Source: Ignavibacteriales bacterium (GTDB lineage Bacteria; Bacteroidota; Ignavibacteria; Ignavibacteriales; Melioribacteraceae). Taken from it: a DNA stretch of 64,000 nt. The position numbers and the translations under genes were made by a program. The DNA is taken from NCBI GenBank assembly GCA_026390795.1, contig JAPLFG010000005.1:286200-350199 (forward strand), read 5' to 3'. A model generated the notes under the pieces. The model had not been told where the DNA came from and ran no database searches. It saw only the letters and a program-made list of their open reading frames with translations. Shown here piece after piece: positions 55,800-63,895 of the stretch (its first letter is position 1; each line of letters starts with the position of its first letter).

Positions 55800-56908
55800 T
55801 ATCTTACCTTGAATGACGCTAAACTTACTATTGCAAGAATGATTGTTATGATATAAAACCGTATTACAATTTTTGGCTCTGCCCAATTCAATTGTTCAAA
55901 GTGATGATGGATCGGCGCCATTTTAAAAACTCTTTTCCCTTCTCCAAATCTTTTCTTTGTGTATTTGAAATAGAGGCGCTGGATAACTACCGAAAGTGTT
56001 TCAATGAAAAAGATTCCTCCAAGAATTGGAATAAGTAAATCTTTCTTAATCAAAATCATCATCACACCAAAAGCACCGCCAAGCGCGAGTGATCCGGTAT
56101 CTCCCATAAAAATTTGAGCCGGATAAAAATTGAACCACAAAAATCCAAGACCCGCTCCAATTAATGCGGCGATAAATACAGTTAACTCACCGCTGCCTGG
56201 CAAATAAATTATGTTTAGATAATCTGCGTAAATAACATTGCCGGTTACGTATGTAAGAATCGCGAGAGCAATCATTACTATTATTATTGTTCCGATAGCA
56301 AGTCCATCTAATCCATCAGTCAAATTGACGGCGTTTGAAATGGCTGTAATAATGAATACAACCCACGGTATATATAGGTAAGAAAAATCCCAATTCAAGT
56401 TTTTGAAAAACGGCAATGTTGTTTGAGTATTGAATTGTGAAAACTCCGGCAGATAATAAATTGCCGCACCAACAACTAATCCTACAAAAATTTGTCCCAT
56501 TAATTTGTAGCGTGCAATTAATCCTTTGGGAAGTTTCTTTACAACTTTGAGATAGTCATCAAGAAAACCAACACCGCCAAGAAAAACTGTTCCGAATAAC
56601 ACAAGAAGGATGTAGCTGCTTTTTAAATCGCTCCATATTAGAACCGGAATGACAACAGAAATAAGAATTATAAGTCCGCCCATTGTTGGAGTGCCCGCTT
56701 TCTTCAAATGTGTTTGCGGTCCTTCTTCTCGTATCGGCTGATCAACTTGATTCTTTTTCAATTTGCCGATTATTTTTGGACCAAAGATGAAAGAGATCAA
56801 CAATGCGGTAATTGCAGAAAGTGCTGAACGGAACGACAGATATCGAAACACGTCGAATCCCGGCGGGCTGAATATTTTATTTATATAATCAAATAGATAG
56901 TAAAACAT
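55799..56908 (-). CDS. mraY: Phospho-N-acetylmuramoyl-pentapeptide-transferase
   Basis: Transfers phospho-MurNAc-pentapeptide to undecaprenyl phosphate, making lipid I, 369 residues and about ten helices. Conserved sites include HLKKAGTPTMGGLIIL, the catalytic FLDDYLKVVKK, NLTDGLDGLAIG, GDTGSLALGGAFGVMM and MAPIHHHFEQLNW, all in their usual order. The ATG abuts the murF stop, and the end overlaps the murD GTG. Confidence 0.98.
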   Translation of the reverse strand: MFYYLFDYINKIFSPPGFDVFRYLSFRSALSAITALLISFIFGPKIIGKLKKNQVDQPIREEGPQTHLKKAGTPTMGGLIILISVVIPVLIWSDLKSSYILLVLFGTVFLGGVGFLDDYLKVVKKLPKGLIARYKLMGQIFVGLVVGAAIYYLPEFSQFNTQTTLPFFKNLNWDFSYLYIPWVVFIITAISNAVNLTDGLDGLAIGTIIIVMIALAILTYVTGNVIYADYLNIIYLPGSGELTVFIAALIGAGLGFLWFNFYPAQIFMGDTGSLALGGAFGVMMILIKKDLLIPILGGIFFIETLSVVIQRLYFKYTKKRFGEGKRVFKMAPIHHHFEQLNWAEPKIVIRFYIITIILAIVSLASFKVR

Positions 56909-58296
56909 TATTCAAACCTTGTCTCCAAAATGTTTGCGAATTCTTCCATCTTCATTCCGCGTGATCCTTTTACAAGTATCACAGAGTTTTCAATTTCTTC
57001 GTATTTCAGATAGAGCGCTAATGCTTCCCGCAGATAAAAATGAATCGATCTTACTTTATTTTTCCGTAATTCCGAATGCATGTGCTTCATCATATTTCCG
57101 GTTGTCAGCACGGTTAAATTTTTATCAGCAGTAAATAATTTTGCTAATTCTTTGTGAATCTTTGGTGAACTTTTACCAAGTTCATACATATCGCCGAGAA
57201 CAATTAATTTCTTTTTAAACGTCTTTATTTTTTTTACAAGTTCGATTGCTGATATAACAGATTCCGGACTTGCGTTATAAGTATCATCAATAAGAAAAGC
57301 GTTTTTGAATTTCATTACTTCCAATCTGCCGTGAACTGCTTTAAAATTCTTAACACCATTTATAATCTGCTTCGGCGTCAATCCTAACTTTAATGCAATT
57401 GCCGATGCAGCCAAAAAATTCTTTGCATTAGATTCACCATAAATTGGAAGAACTGTTTTGATTTTTTTGTTTTTATAGGAGATTTGAATTTCCGTTCTGC
57501 CATCTGTCATATAACCGACTACTTTTCCTTTAATATCAACTTTGCCATTGAATCCATATTTAACTTTTGAGTTATAGAGTTCCGCATTTTTTCTGATGAC
57601 CGGATCGTCCATATTTAAGAATACGATTCCGCCGTGTTTAACAGTTTCATTATACAATGCGGCTTTCTCTTTGAAGATTCCTTCTTTACTTTTCAAAAAT
57701 TCTAAGTGTGCATCGCCAATATTTGTAATTAACGAAAAATCCGGTTGAGAAATTTTTGCTGAATAAGGAATCTCTCCAAAATGATTTGTTCCTTGTTCAA
57801 GGATTAACGCTTCGCATTTATTGTCTGCACTTAAAATTGTAAGCGGTACTCCAATATGATTATTGTTATTGGCTTCGGTTTTTATCACCTTATATTTTTC
57901 CGCAAGCAAAACAGCAGTCATCTCTTTTACTGTTGTCTTACCGTTGCTTCCCGAAATCGAAATAACTTTTGCAGAAAGTTTATTACGCCAAATTTTTGCA
58001 AGTTCGCCAAATGCTTTTGCGGTATCATCAACTGCGATAACCGGAATTTCGAGGAAACTGAATTTCTTCAATTTCCTCGAATCAATAATTACTGCGGAAG
58101 CCCCTTTCTTTAGAGCATCGAGAATAAAATCGTGACCATCGAACTTTTCCCCTTTGATCGCTACAAATAGAGATCCCTTTTTTACTTTTCGCGAATCGAT
58201 CTCTACTGTTGACAAGGATTTGTAAGCGTCAGGATTATAAATCTCCGCGCTTGGAATGTTGAATAAATCCTCAATAGTAATTTTTACTTTGCCCAT
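56908..58296 (-). CDS. murF: UDP-N-acetylmuramoyl-tripeptide--D-alanyl-D-alanine ligase
   Basis: Completes the muramyl pentapeptide with D-Ala-D-Ala, 462 residues. The N-terminal domain has VEIDSRKVKKGSLFVAIKG, the ATP loop is VISISGSNGKTTVKEM near 112, then LEQGTNHFGEI, NIGDAHLEF, FLIDDTYNASPESVISAI and VLGDMYELGKSSPKIH. It shares the tandem arrangement with murE, the two genes overlapping by 13 bases. No ddl is present nearby to make D-Ala-D-Ala. Confidence 0.97.
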   Translation of the reverse strand: MGKVKITIEDLFNIPSAEIYNPDAYKSLSTVEIDSRKVKKGSLFVAIKGEKFDGHDFILDALKKGASAVIIDSRKLKKFSFLEIPVIAVDDTAKAFGELAKIWRNKLSAKVISISGSNGKTTVKEMTAVLLAEKYKVIKTEANNNNHIGVPLTILSADNKCEALILEQGTNHFGEIPYSAKISQPDFSLITNIGDAHLEFLKSKEGIFKEKAALYNETVKHGGIVFLNMDDPVIRKNAELYNSKVKYGFNGKVDIKGKVVGYMTDGRTEIQISYKNKKIKTVLPIYGESNAKNFLAASAIALKLGLTPKQIINGVKNFKAVHGRLEVMKFKNAFLIDDTYNASPESVISAIELVKKIKTFKKKLIVLGDMYELGKSSPKIHKELAKLFTADKNLTVLTTGNMMKHMHSELRKNKVRSIHFYLREALALYLKYEEIENSVILVKGSRGMKMEEFANILETRFE

Positions 58297-59762
58297 TCTG
58301 CCAAATATTTTTGAGAAAGTTCTTTATCTGAAAAGTGCTTGCGCACTCCGTTAATTTCTTGGTAGTTCTCGTGTCCCTTGCCGGCAATGAGAATAACTGC
58401 ATCGTCCTCGCTTTCTAGAATTGCAGATCGAATTGCTTCCTCACGATTTTCAATTACACGGTAGTTATTGGTTTTAATTCCCTTTAAAATTTCGTCAATG
58501 ATAAAGGAAGGATCTTCAGTTCTTGGATTATCAGATGTTACATAAACACGTTTGCTCATTGAAGCGGCTATCTCACCCATAATCGGGCGTTTAGTTCTAT
58601 CTCTGTCACCGCCGCATCCAAAGACAGTGTAAACACAACGTTCATCCTTAACAATATGATGAACTGCAGTAAGCGCTTGCTTAAGTGAATCGCTTGTGTG
58701 TGAATAATCAACAATCACTTTTTTATTTTTTCTGGAAACTATTTCGAATCTTCCCGGAACTTGCGGAGTTGTATTAATTCCTTCGACGGCAACTTGAGGA
58801 TCTATACCGCTTACAACAGCAGTTGCAAAAGCCGAGGCTGCGTTGAATGCGTTAAAATGTCCTACCAAACTGGTTTTGAATTGATAATTCTTTTCGCTGT
58901 ATGATAAATCGAATGTTGTTCCATCCAGCGAGTACTCTAAATTCTGAATTCTAAATTCCGAGTTCTCCAAACTGCCGTAAGAATGTTTTTGCGCATGTGA
59001 ATCTTTTACAAGTTTGGATGAACTGGAATCATCGGCATTAAAAATTATTTTACCATCAGCCGGCATCATATCAAACAAAATCTTTTTTGATGAAAAGTAA
59101 TGATCAAATGTTTTGTGGTAATCCATATGATCGGAAGTGATGTTCGTAAAAATCGCCGCATCAAAGTTCAAATAGTCAACTCTATTCAAAGCCAAGGCGT
59201 GAGATGAAACTTCCATAACACAATGAGTACATTTTTCGTTGACCATTTGTGCAAGCAGAGAATTAATTTCACTGGATTGCGGTGTTGTCAACATAGTTTT
59301 TACTTCTTTCTCACCAATGAAATTTGCTATCGTCCCGATTAATCCGGTTTTAAACCCGGCATGCTGAAAAACATTTTTCAGATAAAAAGCTGTTGTGGTT
59401 TTTCCTTTTGTTCCGGTTATGCCAATCAATTTTATTCTCTTTGATGGTTCACCGTAAAAAATATTAGAGAACTCAGCGAGTGATTTGCGGCTATCCGAAA
59501 CAACGATTTTAACACAGCCGCTGTGAGAAAAGATTTGATCGGGGACAGCATTTGCATTCTTTACAACAACAGCAGATGCGCCTTGATTGATTGCGTCTTG
59601 AATAAATTTATGACCGTCTTGTTTTTCGCCAGCAATGGCAAAAAAGAGAGAGCCCTCAGATACTTTACGAGAATCCAATGTGATATTGCTGATTTCTTTC
59701 GATTCCGCATTTCCTATCACTTGAATAGCTTTGACATTATTTAAAATCTCGGAAAGCTTCAT
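58284..59762 (-). CDS. murE: UDP-N-acetylmuramoylalanyl-D-glutamate--2,6-diaminopimelate ligase
   Basis: Adds the third stem-peptide residue, 492 residues. The DNPR motif (VTSDNPRTEDP) predicts meso-diaminopimelate as substrate, as in Gram-negative peptidoglycan. Other motifs are LDSRKVSEGSLFFAIAGEK, IGITGTKGKTTTAFYLK, MLTTPQSSEIN, EVSSHALALNRV, NITSDHMDYHKTF, VDYSHTSDSLKQAL and GKGHENYQEI. A segment near 265-277 reads GSLENSEFRIQNLEYS and is encoded by heptad-repeat DNA related to that between dut and dnaE; it lies where other MurE proteins have a variable DFRAxN-like stretch. Confidence 0.97.
   Translation of the reverse strand: MKLSEILNNVKAIQVIGNAESKEISNITLDSRKVSEGSLFFAIAGEKQDGHKFIQDAINQGASAVVVKNANAVPDQIFSHSGCVKIVVSDSRKSLAEFSNIFYGEPSKRIKLIGITGTKGKTTTAFYLKNVFQHAGFKTGLIGTIANFIGEKEVKTMLTTPQSSEINSLLAQMVNEKCTHCVMEVSSHALALNRVDYLNFDAAIFTNITSDHMDYHKTFDHYFSSKKILFDMMPADGKIIFNADDSSSSKLVKDSHAQKHSYGSLENSEFRIQNLEYSLDGTTFDLSYSEKNYQFKTSLVGHFNAFNAASAFATAVVSGIDPQVAVEGINTTPQVPGRFEIVSRKNKKVIVDYSHTSDSLKQALTAVHHIVKDERCVYTVFGCGGDRDRTKRPIMGEIAASMSKRVYVTSDNPRTEDPSFIIDEILKGIKTNNYRVIENREEAIRSAILESEDDAVILIAGKGHENYQEINGVRKHFSDKELSQKYLAEWAK
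58933..58967. repeat. Heptanucleotide repeat inside murE
   Basis: Five seven-base units in a row on the plus strand: TACTCTA, AATTCTG, AATTCTA, AATTCCG and AGTTCTC. They belong to the same AATTCNN family as the intergenic repeat at 16516-16543 and are translated in murE. The reading frame is kept because 35 bases are absorbed within a continuous frame. Confidence 0.6.
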
Positions 59763-61784
59763 TTAATTAACACTCATTGAAATTTTTTTTATCGAAGGTT
59801 CACATTTAATAATGCATTCGGAACCGGGAACAATATTGGATCCTGGTTCAAGACTTTGCCAAACAACCTTCCCTGTTCCGGAAACTTTACACTTCAGACC
59901 AAGTTCATTTAATTGAGCTATTGCATCTCGTACGGATTGGTTCATCAAATTCGGCATTGAAGAATTATTACCGCTAAAAAATTTCCTTGATGAGATATTG
60001 GTGACATGTTTATCAGCCACTTCTGCAAAAGATGTTGTTTTTACTTTAGGAGTTGTTTTAATATCAGCAACAAGCTGATCTATTAAATTTTGTTTTCTTT
60101 CAATATTTTTTTTGTCTGGAACAATACTAAGATCAGTTTCAATCATTCGTTTTGCTACTTCATGAAAAACCGGAGCTGCAACCAATCCGCCATATTCTCC
60201 GACTCTAGGCGCATTTACAAGAATCAAACAAACTATTTTAGGATTATCTGCCGGGAAAAAACCAATGAAGGAAGAGTTATGATGAGCACTTGAATAAGAA
60301 TTATTTACAATACGTTGGGCAGTGCCGGTTTTGCCTCCCACTAAAACATTTTGAAGACGCGCGGCGGTACCTGTTCCATTCTCTACTACACCAACCATCA
60401 GATTCCGAATTCGGTCCGATGTTGATTTGCTTATTACAGTCCGAATTTTTCTTGTTTCGGCAACTTCCAAATCTTTTCCGGTGTGATCTGTAATTTTTTT
60501 AACAATATATGGCTGAAGAAGCGTTCCGCCGTTGATTAATGCGCAATAAGCAGTAATTAATTGAAGTGGAGTTAAAGCAATCTCATAACCAAATGATAGA
60601 AAAGGTTTGGTTAATCCGGAGAACGCACTTGGTTTCTTTAAAGAACCGGCAGACTCACTTGGTAATTCAATTAGGGTGGAATTGCTGAATCCGAAATCCC
60701 GTAAATATTTGTACAGCACGTCATCTGTTACTCTGGCAGATAATTTTGCCATTCCAACATTGCTCGATTGTTCCAGCACACCGCGTACAGTTAATTTAGA
60801 ATTCGGGTGTGTATCCATAATTGGAGTATTCTTAATAAAATACTTTCCATTTTCTACATCAATAACTTCGTCTTCATTTACAAGATTTTGATCAAGGAGA
60901 ATTGAGAGAGTAATTGATTTCATAGTTGAACCGGGTTCGAATGGATCTGTAATGGCTCTATCTCTTCTTGCGTCTGCGGTTGAGTTTTCATAATTAGCCG
61001 GATCAAAATCCGGTGAATTAGCTAGAGAATAAATTTCTCCGGTATTAGGATTCATTATTATTCCGACCGCAGATTCACCGCCGAATTTTTTCATTCCATT
61101 GGCTAATTCTTCTTCAAGGATTTTTTGGTAAGTTTTATTTATTGTAAGAATTATTTGATCTCCGGGAACCGCTGCTCTGGAAAGATTTTCATCAACCGAT
61201 ATAATTCTTCCAAGAACGTCTCTCTCAAAATTAAAGTAACCGTCTGTGCCTTCTAATTTTTCTTGATAAATTTTTTCAATTCCTTCTACACCAACCATAT
61301 CCCGGTTAACAAAACCAAGTACATGCGAAGCCAAATTCCCGTATGGATAAACTCTTGAAAAATCTTCCTGCTGAAAAAGTCCTTCAATTACAGTTTTCTT
61401 CAATTCGAGTGCTTTCTCCATAGGAATTTTCTTTTCCAGGCAGACATTGCCTGCACCGTCGGCAATTATTTTTTTATAATATTCTTCGGGTTTATTAAAG
61501 ACTCTTGATAATGCTGCAGAAATGGAATCAATTCTTTTCGAATTCATCATGCGTGTATCGGCAAAAAAGGAAATGTTGTCGGTTGTATAACTGAGAACTT
61601 CCCCATTAGCATCTTTGATCAATCCGCGCTCGGCTACTACAGTTAACGGCTTATTTTGCTGACGGTCTGCAACAAGCGAATAATATTCATGCTTTGCCAC
61701 TTGTATGGAAAAAAGTTTTGCAACAAGCGCTACAAAGATCAGCAGCAAAAACCCGACTAATATAAGTGCGCGGGAGCTAATCAT
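59763..61784 (-). CDS. ftsI: Septal peptidoglycan transpeptidase FtsI (PBP3) with C-terminal PASTA domain
   Basis: Class B penicillin-binding protein that crosslinks septal peptidoglycan with FtsW, 673 residues. An N-terminal helix (7-25) is followed by the dimerisation/pedestal domain (LTVVAERGLIKDANGEVL). The transpeptidase domain shows the catalytic SxxK in FEPGSTMKSITLS near 285, the SxN in LEQSSNVGMA and KTGTAQ near 490. A PASTA repeat ends the protein (PNLMNQSVRDAIAQLNELGLK...WQSLEPGSNIVPGS). PASTA domains are common in Gram-positive PBP2x and seen in some Bacteroidota/Ignavibacteriota FtsI. It overlaps ftsL by eight bases. Confidence 0.96.
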   Translation of the reverse strand: MISSRALILVGFLLLIFVALVAKLFSIQVAKHEYYSLVADRQQNKPLTVVAERGLIKDANGEVLSYTTDNISFFADTRMMNSKRIDSISAALSRVFNKPEEYYKKIIADGAGNVCLEKKIPMEKALELKKTVIEGLFQQEDFSRVYPYGNLASHVLGFVNRDMVGVEGIEKIYQEKLEGTDGYFNFERDVLGRIISVDENLSRAAVPGDQIILTINKTYQKILEEELANGMKKFGGESAVGIIMNPNTGEIYSLANSPDFDPANYENSTADARRDRAITDPFEPGSTMKSITLSILLDQNLVNEDEVIDVENGKYFIKNTPIMDTHPNSKLTVRGVLEQSSNVGMAKLSARVTDDVLYKYLRDFGFSNSTLIELPSESAGSLKKPSAFSGLTKPFLSFGYEIALTPLQLITAYCALINGGTLLQPYIVKKITDHTGKDLEVAETRKIRTVISKSTSDRIRNLMVGVVENGTGTAARLQNVLVGGKTGTAQRIVNNSYSSAHHNSSFIGFFPADNPKIVCLILVNAPRVGEYGGLVAAPVFHEVAKRMIETDLSIVPDKKNIERKQNLIDQLVADIKTTPKVKTTSFAEVADKHVTNISSRKFFSGNNSSMPNLMNQSVRDAIAQLNELGLKCKVSGTGKVVWQSLEPGSNIVPGSECIIKCEPSIKKISMSVN

Positions 61785-62097
61785 ATTTTTGGTTCAATAG
61801 TTTCTCAATCTGTTTTATTTGATCCTTCGAAACTGTAATCATTTCTAAATTTTCTGTAGGTCTAAGTAATCCCAGTGAATCCTGTGCAAACTTTACAATC
61901 ACCTCTTCGGAAGTCAGCTTTTGTACATCTACCATCAAAGATTCAATCCTTTTATATTTTTCATTGAGCATTTCCTGCTTTGTAATTTTTTCCCTGTTGA
62001 TTCTTTTAATCTCAGATCGAACAATTACATAACCGAGAAGAACGAGTGAAACAACAACAACTATCGATATAAAATTTTTTAATGACGATCCCTTCAT
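61777..62097 (-). CDS. ftsL: FtsL-like bitopic divisome protein
   Basis: A 106-residue protein with one helix (about 7-27, NFISIVVVVSLVLLGYVIVR) and a periplasmic coiled-coil-type part (KRINREKITKQEMLNEKYKR) with leucine spacing, ending in the common FtsL motif FAQDSLGLLRPTENLEMI, where the Lxx-P step is typical. It sits between rsmH and ftsI, the fixed place of ftsL. Sequence alone is weak, but context makes the call firm. Confidence 0.9.
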   Translation of the reverse strand: MKGSSLKNFISIVVVVSLVLLGYVIVRSEIKRINREKITKQEMLNEKYKRIESLMVDVQKLTSEEVIVKFAQDSLGLLRPTENLEMITVSKDQIKQIEKLLNQKYD

Positions 62098-62100
62098 TTT

Positions 62101-63018
62101 TTAGACTCTTTCGGCTACACGCATTTTTGCACTTCTAGATCTTCGATTATTTTCGATTTCCAAATCTGAAGGAACTACCGGTTTATGAGTTATTAATTTT
62201 AGCCGTTTTATTTTTCCACAGATACAGATTGGCGTTCCGGGAGGACAGATACAGTCTAAACTTTCATATTTAATTTTTTCTTTTACAATTCTGTCTTCCA
62301 AAGAATGATAACTAAGAATCACTAATCTTCCGCCGGGTTTTAGAAGTGAAACCGATTTATCAATAAAGAGCTTTAGTTCTTCAAGCTCATTATTTACAAA
62401 AATTCTCAATGCCTGAAATACACGCGACAGAGTTTTATTCAAGAACCGCTGCGGTGTTATAAGTTCGATTATTTTTTTTAGTTGAGAAGTACGTGAAATT
62501 CTTTCCGTTAATCTGTATTCGGTAATTTTTTTAGCGATGAGTCTTGAGTTTTTTTCTTCACCGTATTCATATAAAATTTTAGCAATTTCTTCTTGCGGAA
62601 ATTTATTCAGCAAGTCCGATGCGGAAATTCCTTCAGCTTTGTTCATCCTGAGATCAAGGGCGGCGTCCTCCCGGAATGTAAATCCCGCTTCAATTGTGTC
62701 CAATTGAAATGAGGAAACACCTAAGTCTACTAAGATGCCATCAAATTGTTCAATGAACTCAAACTTGGAAATAGAATCAATATTTGTAAAGCCGGTGTGA
62801 AAAATTGAAAATCGTTTGTCGGCAGAAAATTTATTTTTGCTATATTCAAAAGCTGTGAGATCTTTATCTGTTGCAATCAATTTTCCTTTTTCATTTAATG
62901 TGTTTAATATTTTTTCAGAATGTCCGCCGAATCCTGCCGTACCATCAAAGTAAATTCCGTCTTTTTGCGTTACCAAAAAATCAATGCTCTCTTTCAAGAG
63001 AACCGGTTCGTGGCTCAT
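62101..63018 (-). CDS. rsmH: 16S rRNA (cytosine(1402)-N(4))-methyltransferase
   Basis: Methylates N4 of C1402 in 16S rRNA using SAM; 305 residues. The start MSHEPVLLKESIDFL is the family standard, followed by YFDGTAGFGGHSEKIL (SAM motif I), DGILVDLGVSSFQLD, FREDAALDLRMN and ALRIFVNNELEEL. A cysteine cluster DCICPPGTPICICGK, then ELRR-type RRSRSAKMRVAERV, closes the protein. It overlaps the mraZ stop by four bases. Confidence 0.98.
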   Translation of the reverse strand: MSHEPVLLKESIDFLVTQKDGIYFDGTAGFGGHSEKILNTLNEKGKLIATDKDLTAFEYSKNKFSADKRFSIFHTGFTNIDSISKFEFIEQFDGILVDLGVSSFQLDTIEAGFTFREDAALDLRMNKAEGISASDLLNKFPQEEIAKILYEYGEEKNSRLIAKKITEYRLTERISRTSQLKKIIELITPQRFLNKTLSRVFQALRIFVNNELEELKLFIDKSVSLLKPGGRLVILSYHSLEDRIVKEKIKYESLDCICPPGTPICICGKIKRLKLITHKPVVPSDLEIENNRRSRSAKMRVAERV

Positions 63019-63464
63019 TTCTGTTTTTTCTGCATGATTAATTTTGCTATTTCAGCAAACGGTTTGGTGTTTTCTTTTTTATGTGATTCATAGATCTCGG
63101 GATTCCAAATTTCAATTTTTTTATTCTGCCCGAGTATAAAAACTTCTCTTTCTATTCCGGCAAACTCTAAAAGATTTTTTGGGATTAACAATCGTGATTG
63201 AGAATCAAGTTTATATTCAGCTGCGAGTTCAAAGAGCATTCTTTTAAAAGCAGCTTCTTCAGGGTCAAAATCATCAAGCTGATTGATCCGGGTTAGAACT
63301 TCTTCTTTCCAGAAATCTTGAGGATAAATATCAATGCACTGTACAATACCCCGCGTCATAACGAATGTTTCGTTCGCGGCTTCATTGACATATTTCTTAA
63401 AAATGGAGGGAATACTTACCCTTCCTTTTGCATCAGCTGAATATTTAAAGCTTCCTATAAACAT
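63015..63464 (-). CDS. mraZ: Transcriptional regulator MraZ
   Basis: DNA-binding regulator of the dcw cluster, 149 residues, SpoVT-AbrB-like double fold. The two halves carry the DxxxR signature: DAKGRVSIPSIF and DSQSRLLIPKNL. The start FIGSFKYSADAKGR is typical. MraZ from other bacteria represses its own operon by binding repeats TGGG spaced ten bases apart; sites on this register lie between the promoter and this ATG. It is the first gene of the 16-kb operon. Confidence 0.97.
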   Translation of the reverse strand: MFIGSFKYSADAKGRVSIPSIFKKYVNEAANETFVMTRGIVQCIDIYPQDFWKEEVLTRINQLDDFDPEEAAFKRMLFELAAEYKLDSQSRLLIPKNLLEFAGIEREVFILGQNKKIEIWNPEIYESHKKENTKPFAEIAKLIMQKKQK

Positions 63465-63465
63465 A

Positions 63466-63505
63466 ACCCATCCACTATTTGGGAAAATTAAACACTATTA
63501 CCCAC
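63466..63505 (-). promoter_or_regulatory. Candidate MraZ operator in the mraZ leader
   Basis: On the minus strand, TGGGT (63504-63500), the weaker TGTTT (63494-63490) and TGGAT (63474-63470) share a ten-base register, the spacing described for MraZ boxes (TGGGN with five-base gaps). The unit expected at 63484 is missing. The sites lie just after the candidate -10 element, which suits repression. Confidence 0.35.
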
Positions 63506-63513
63506 TTGCATGC

Positions 63514-63543
63514 AAAATAACTGTTTTTATGTGGGATTGTCAA
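63514..63543 (-). promoter_or_regulatory. Sigma70-type promoter of the dcw operon
   Basis: Minus-strand TTGACA (63543-63538, perfect -35) and TATTTT (63519-63514, four of six at -10) are separated by 18 bases. Transcription would begin about 43 bases before the mraZ ATG. Confidence 0.6.
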
Positions 63544-63667
63544 GGTTTTTTTGCTTCAAATAGCGAGAAAAATCTTAAGGATGGGTAAAATCACAAATAC
63601 TTGGGACTAAAATTTAACCTTTCATATCAGTGGTCCGATAATAATGGTAAAAAAGAAGGAGCATCCC

Positions 63668-63895
63668 ATGAATGATATTCTTCCACTCGGAATTATTGTG
63701 ATATTAGGCATCATCTTCATAATATCTTATTTCATTTTTATCGAATTGAAAATTAACTGGAAACTTTTAAGAACGGCTAAAAAAGAGAAGGAATTTATAG
63801 ATGTCGAAAAAGAATTTGATAGAAACGAAGCGATTATTAGAGGACTTAATTTCTTTCACAATCAAACAGCTATGAATTCAAGAGGTAAAAATTAG
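63668..63895 (+). CDS. Small single-pass membrane protein divergent from mraZ
   Basis: A 75-residue protein of unknown function. I chose the ATG giving MNDILPLGIIVILGI because AAGGAG stands seven bases upstream; an ATG eight codons earlier has none. One helix (about 5-27) is followed by a charged cytoplasmic tail (KINWKLLRTAKKEKEF, EKEFDRNEAIIRG) likely to be helical. It is transcribed away from the dcw operon and shares its 200-base upstream region, but no family or partner is recognised. Confidence 0.65.
   Translation: MNDILPLGIIVILGIIFIISYFIFIELKINWKLLRTAKKEKEFIDVEKEFDRNEAIIRGLNFFHNQTAMNSRGKN

Noticed and set aside
55800-55886. Longer murD start inside mraY
   Set aside because: The extra N-terminus (MGRAKNCNTVL...) has no counterpart in MurD and lies inside the end of mraY; the GTG at 55799 has a fitting ribosome binding site.
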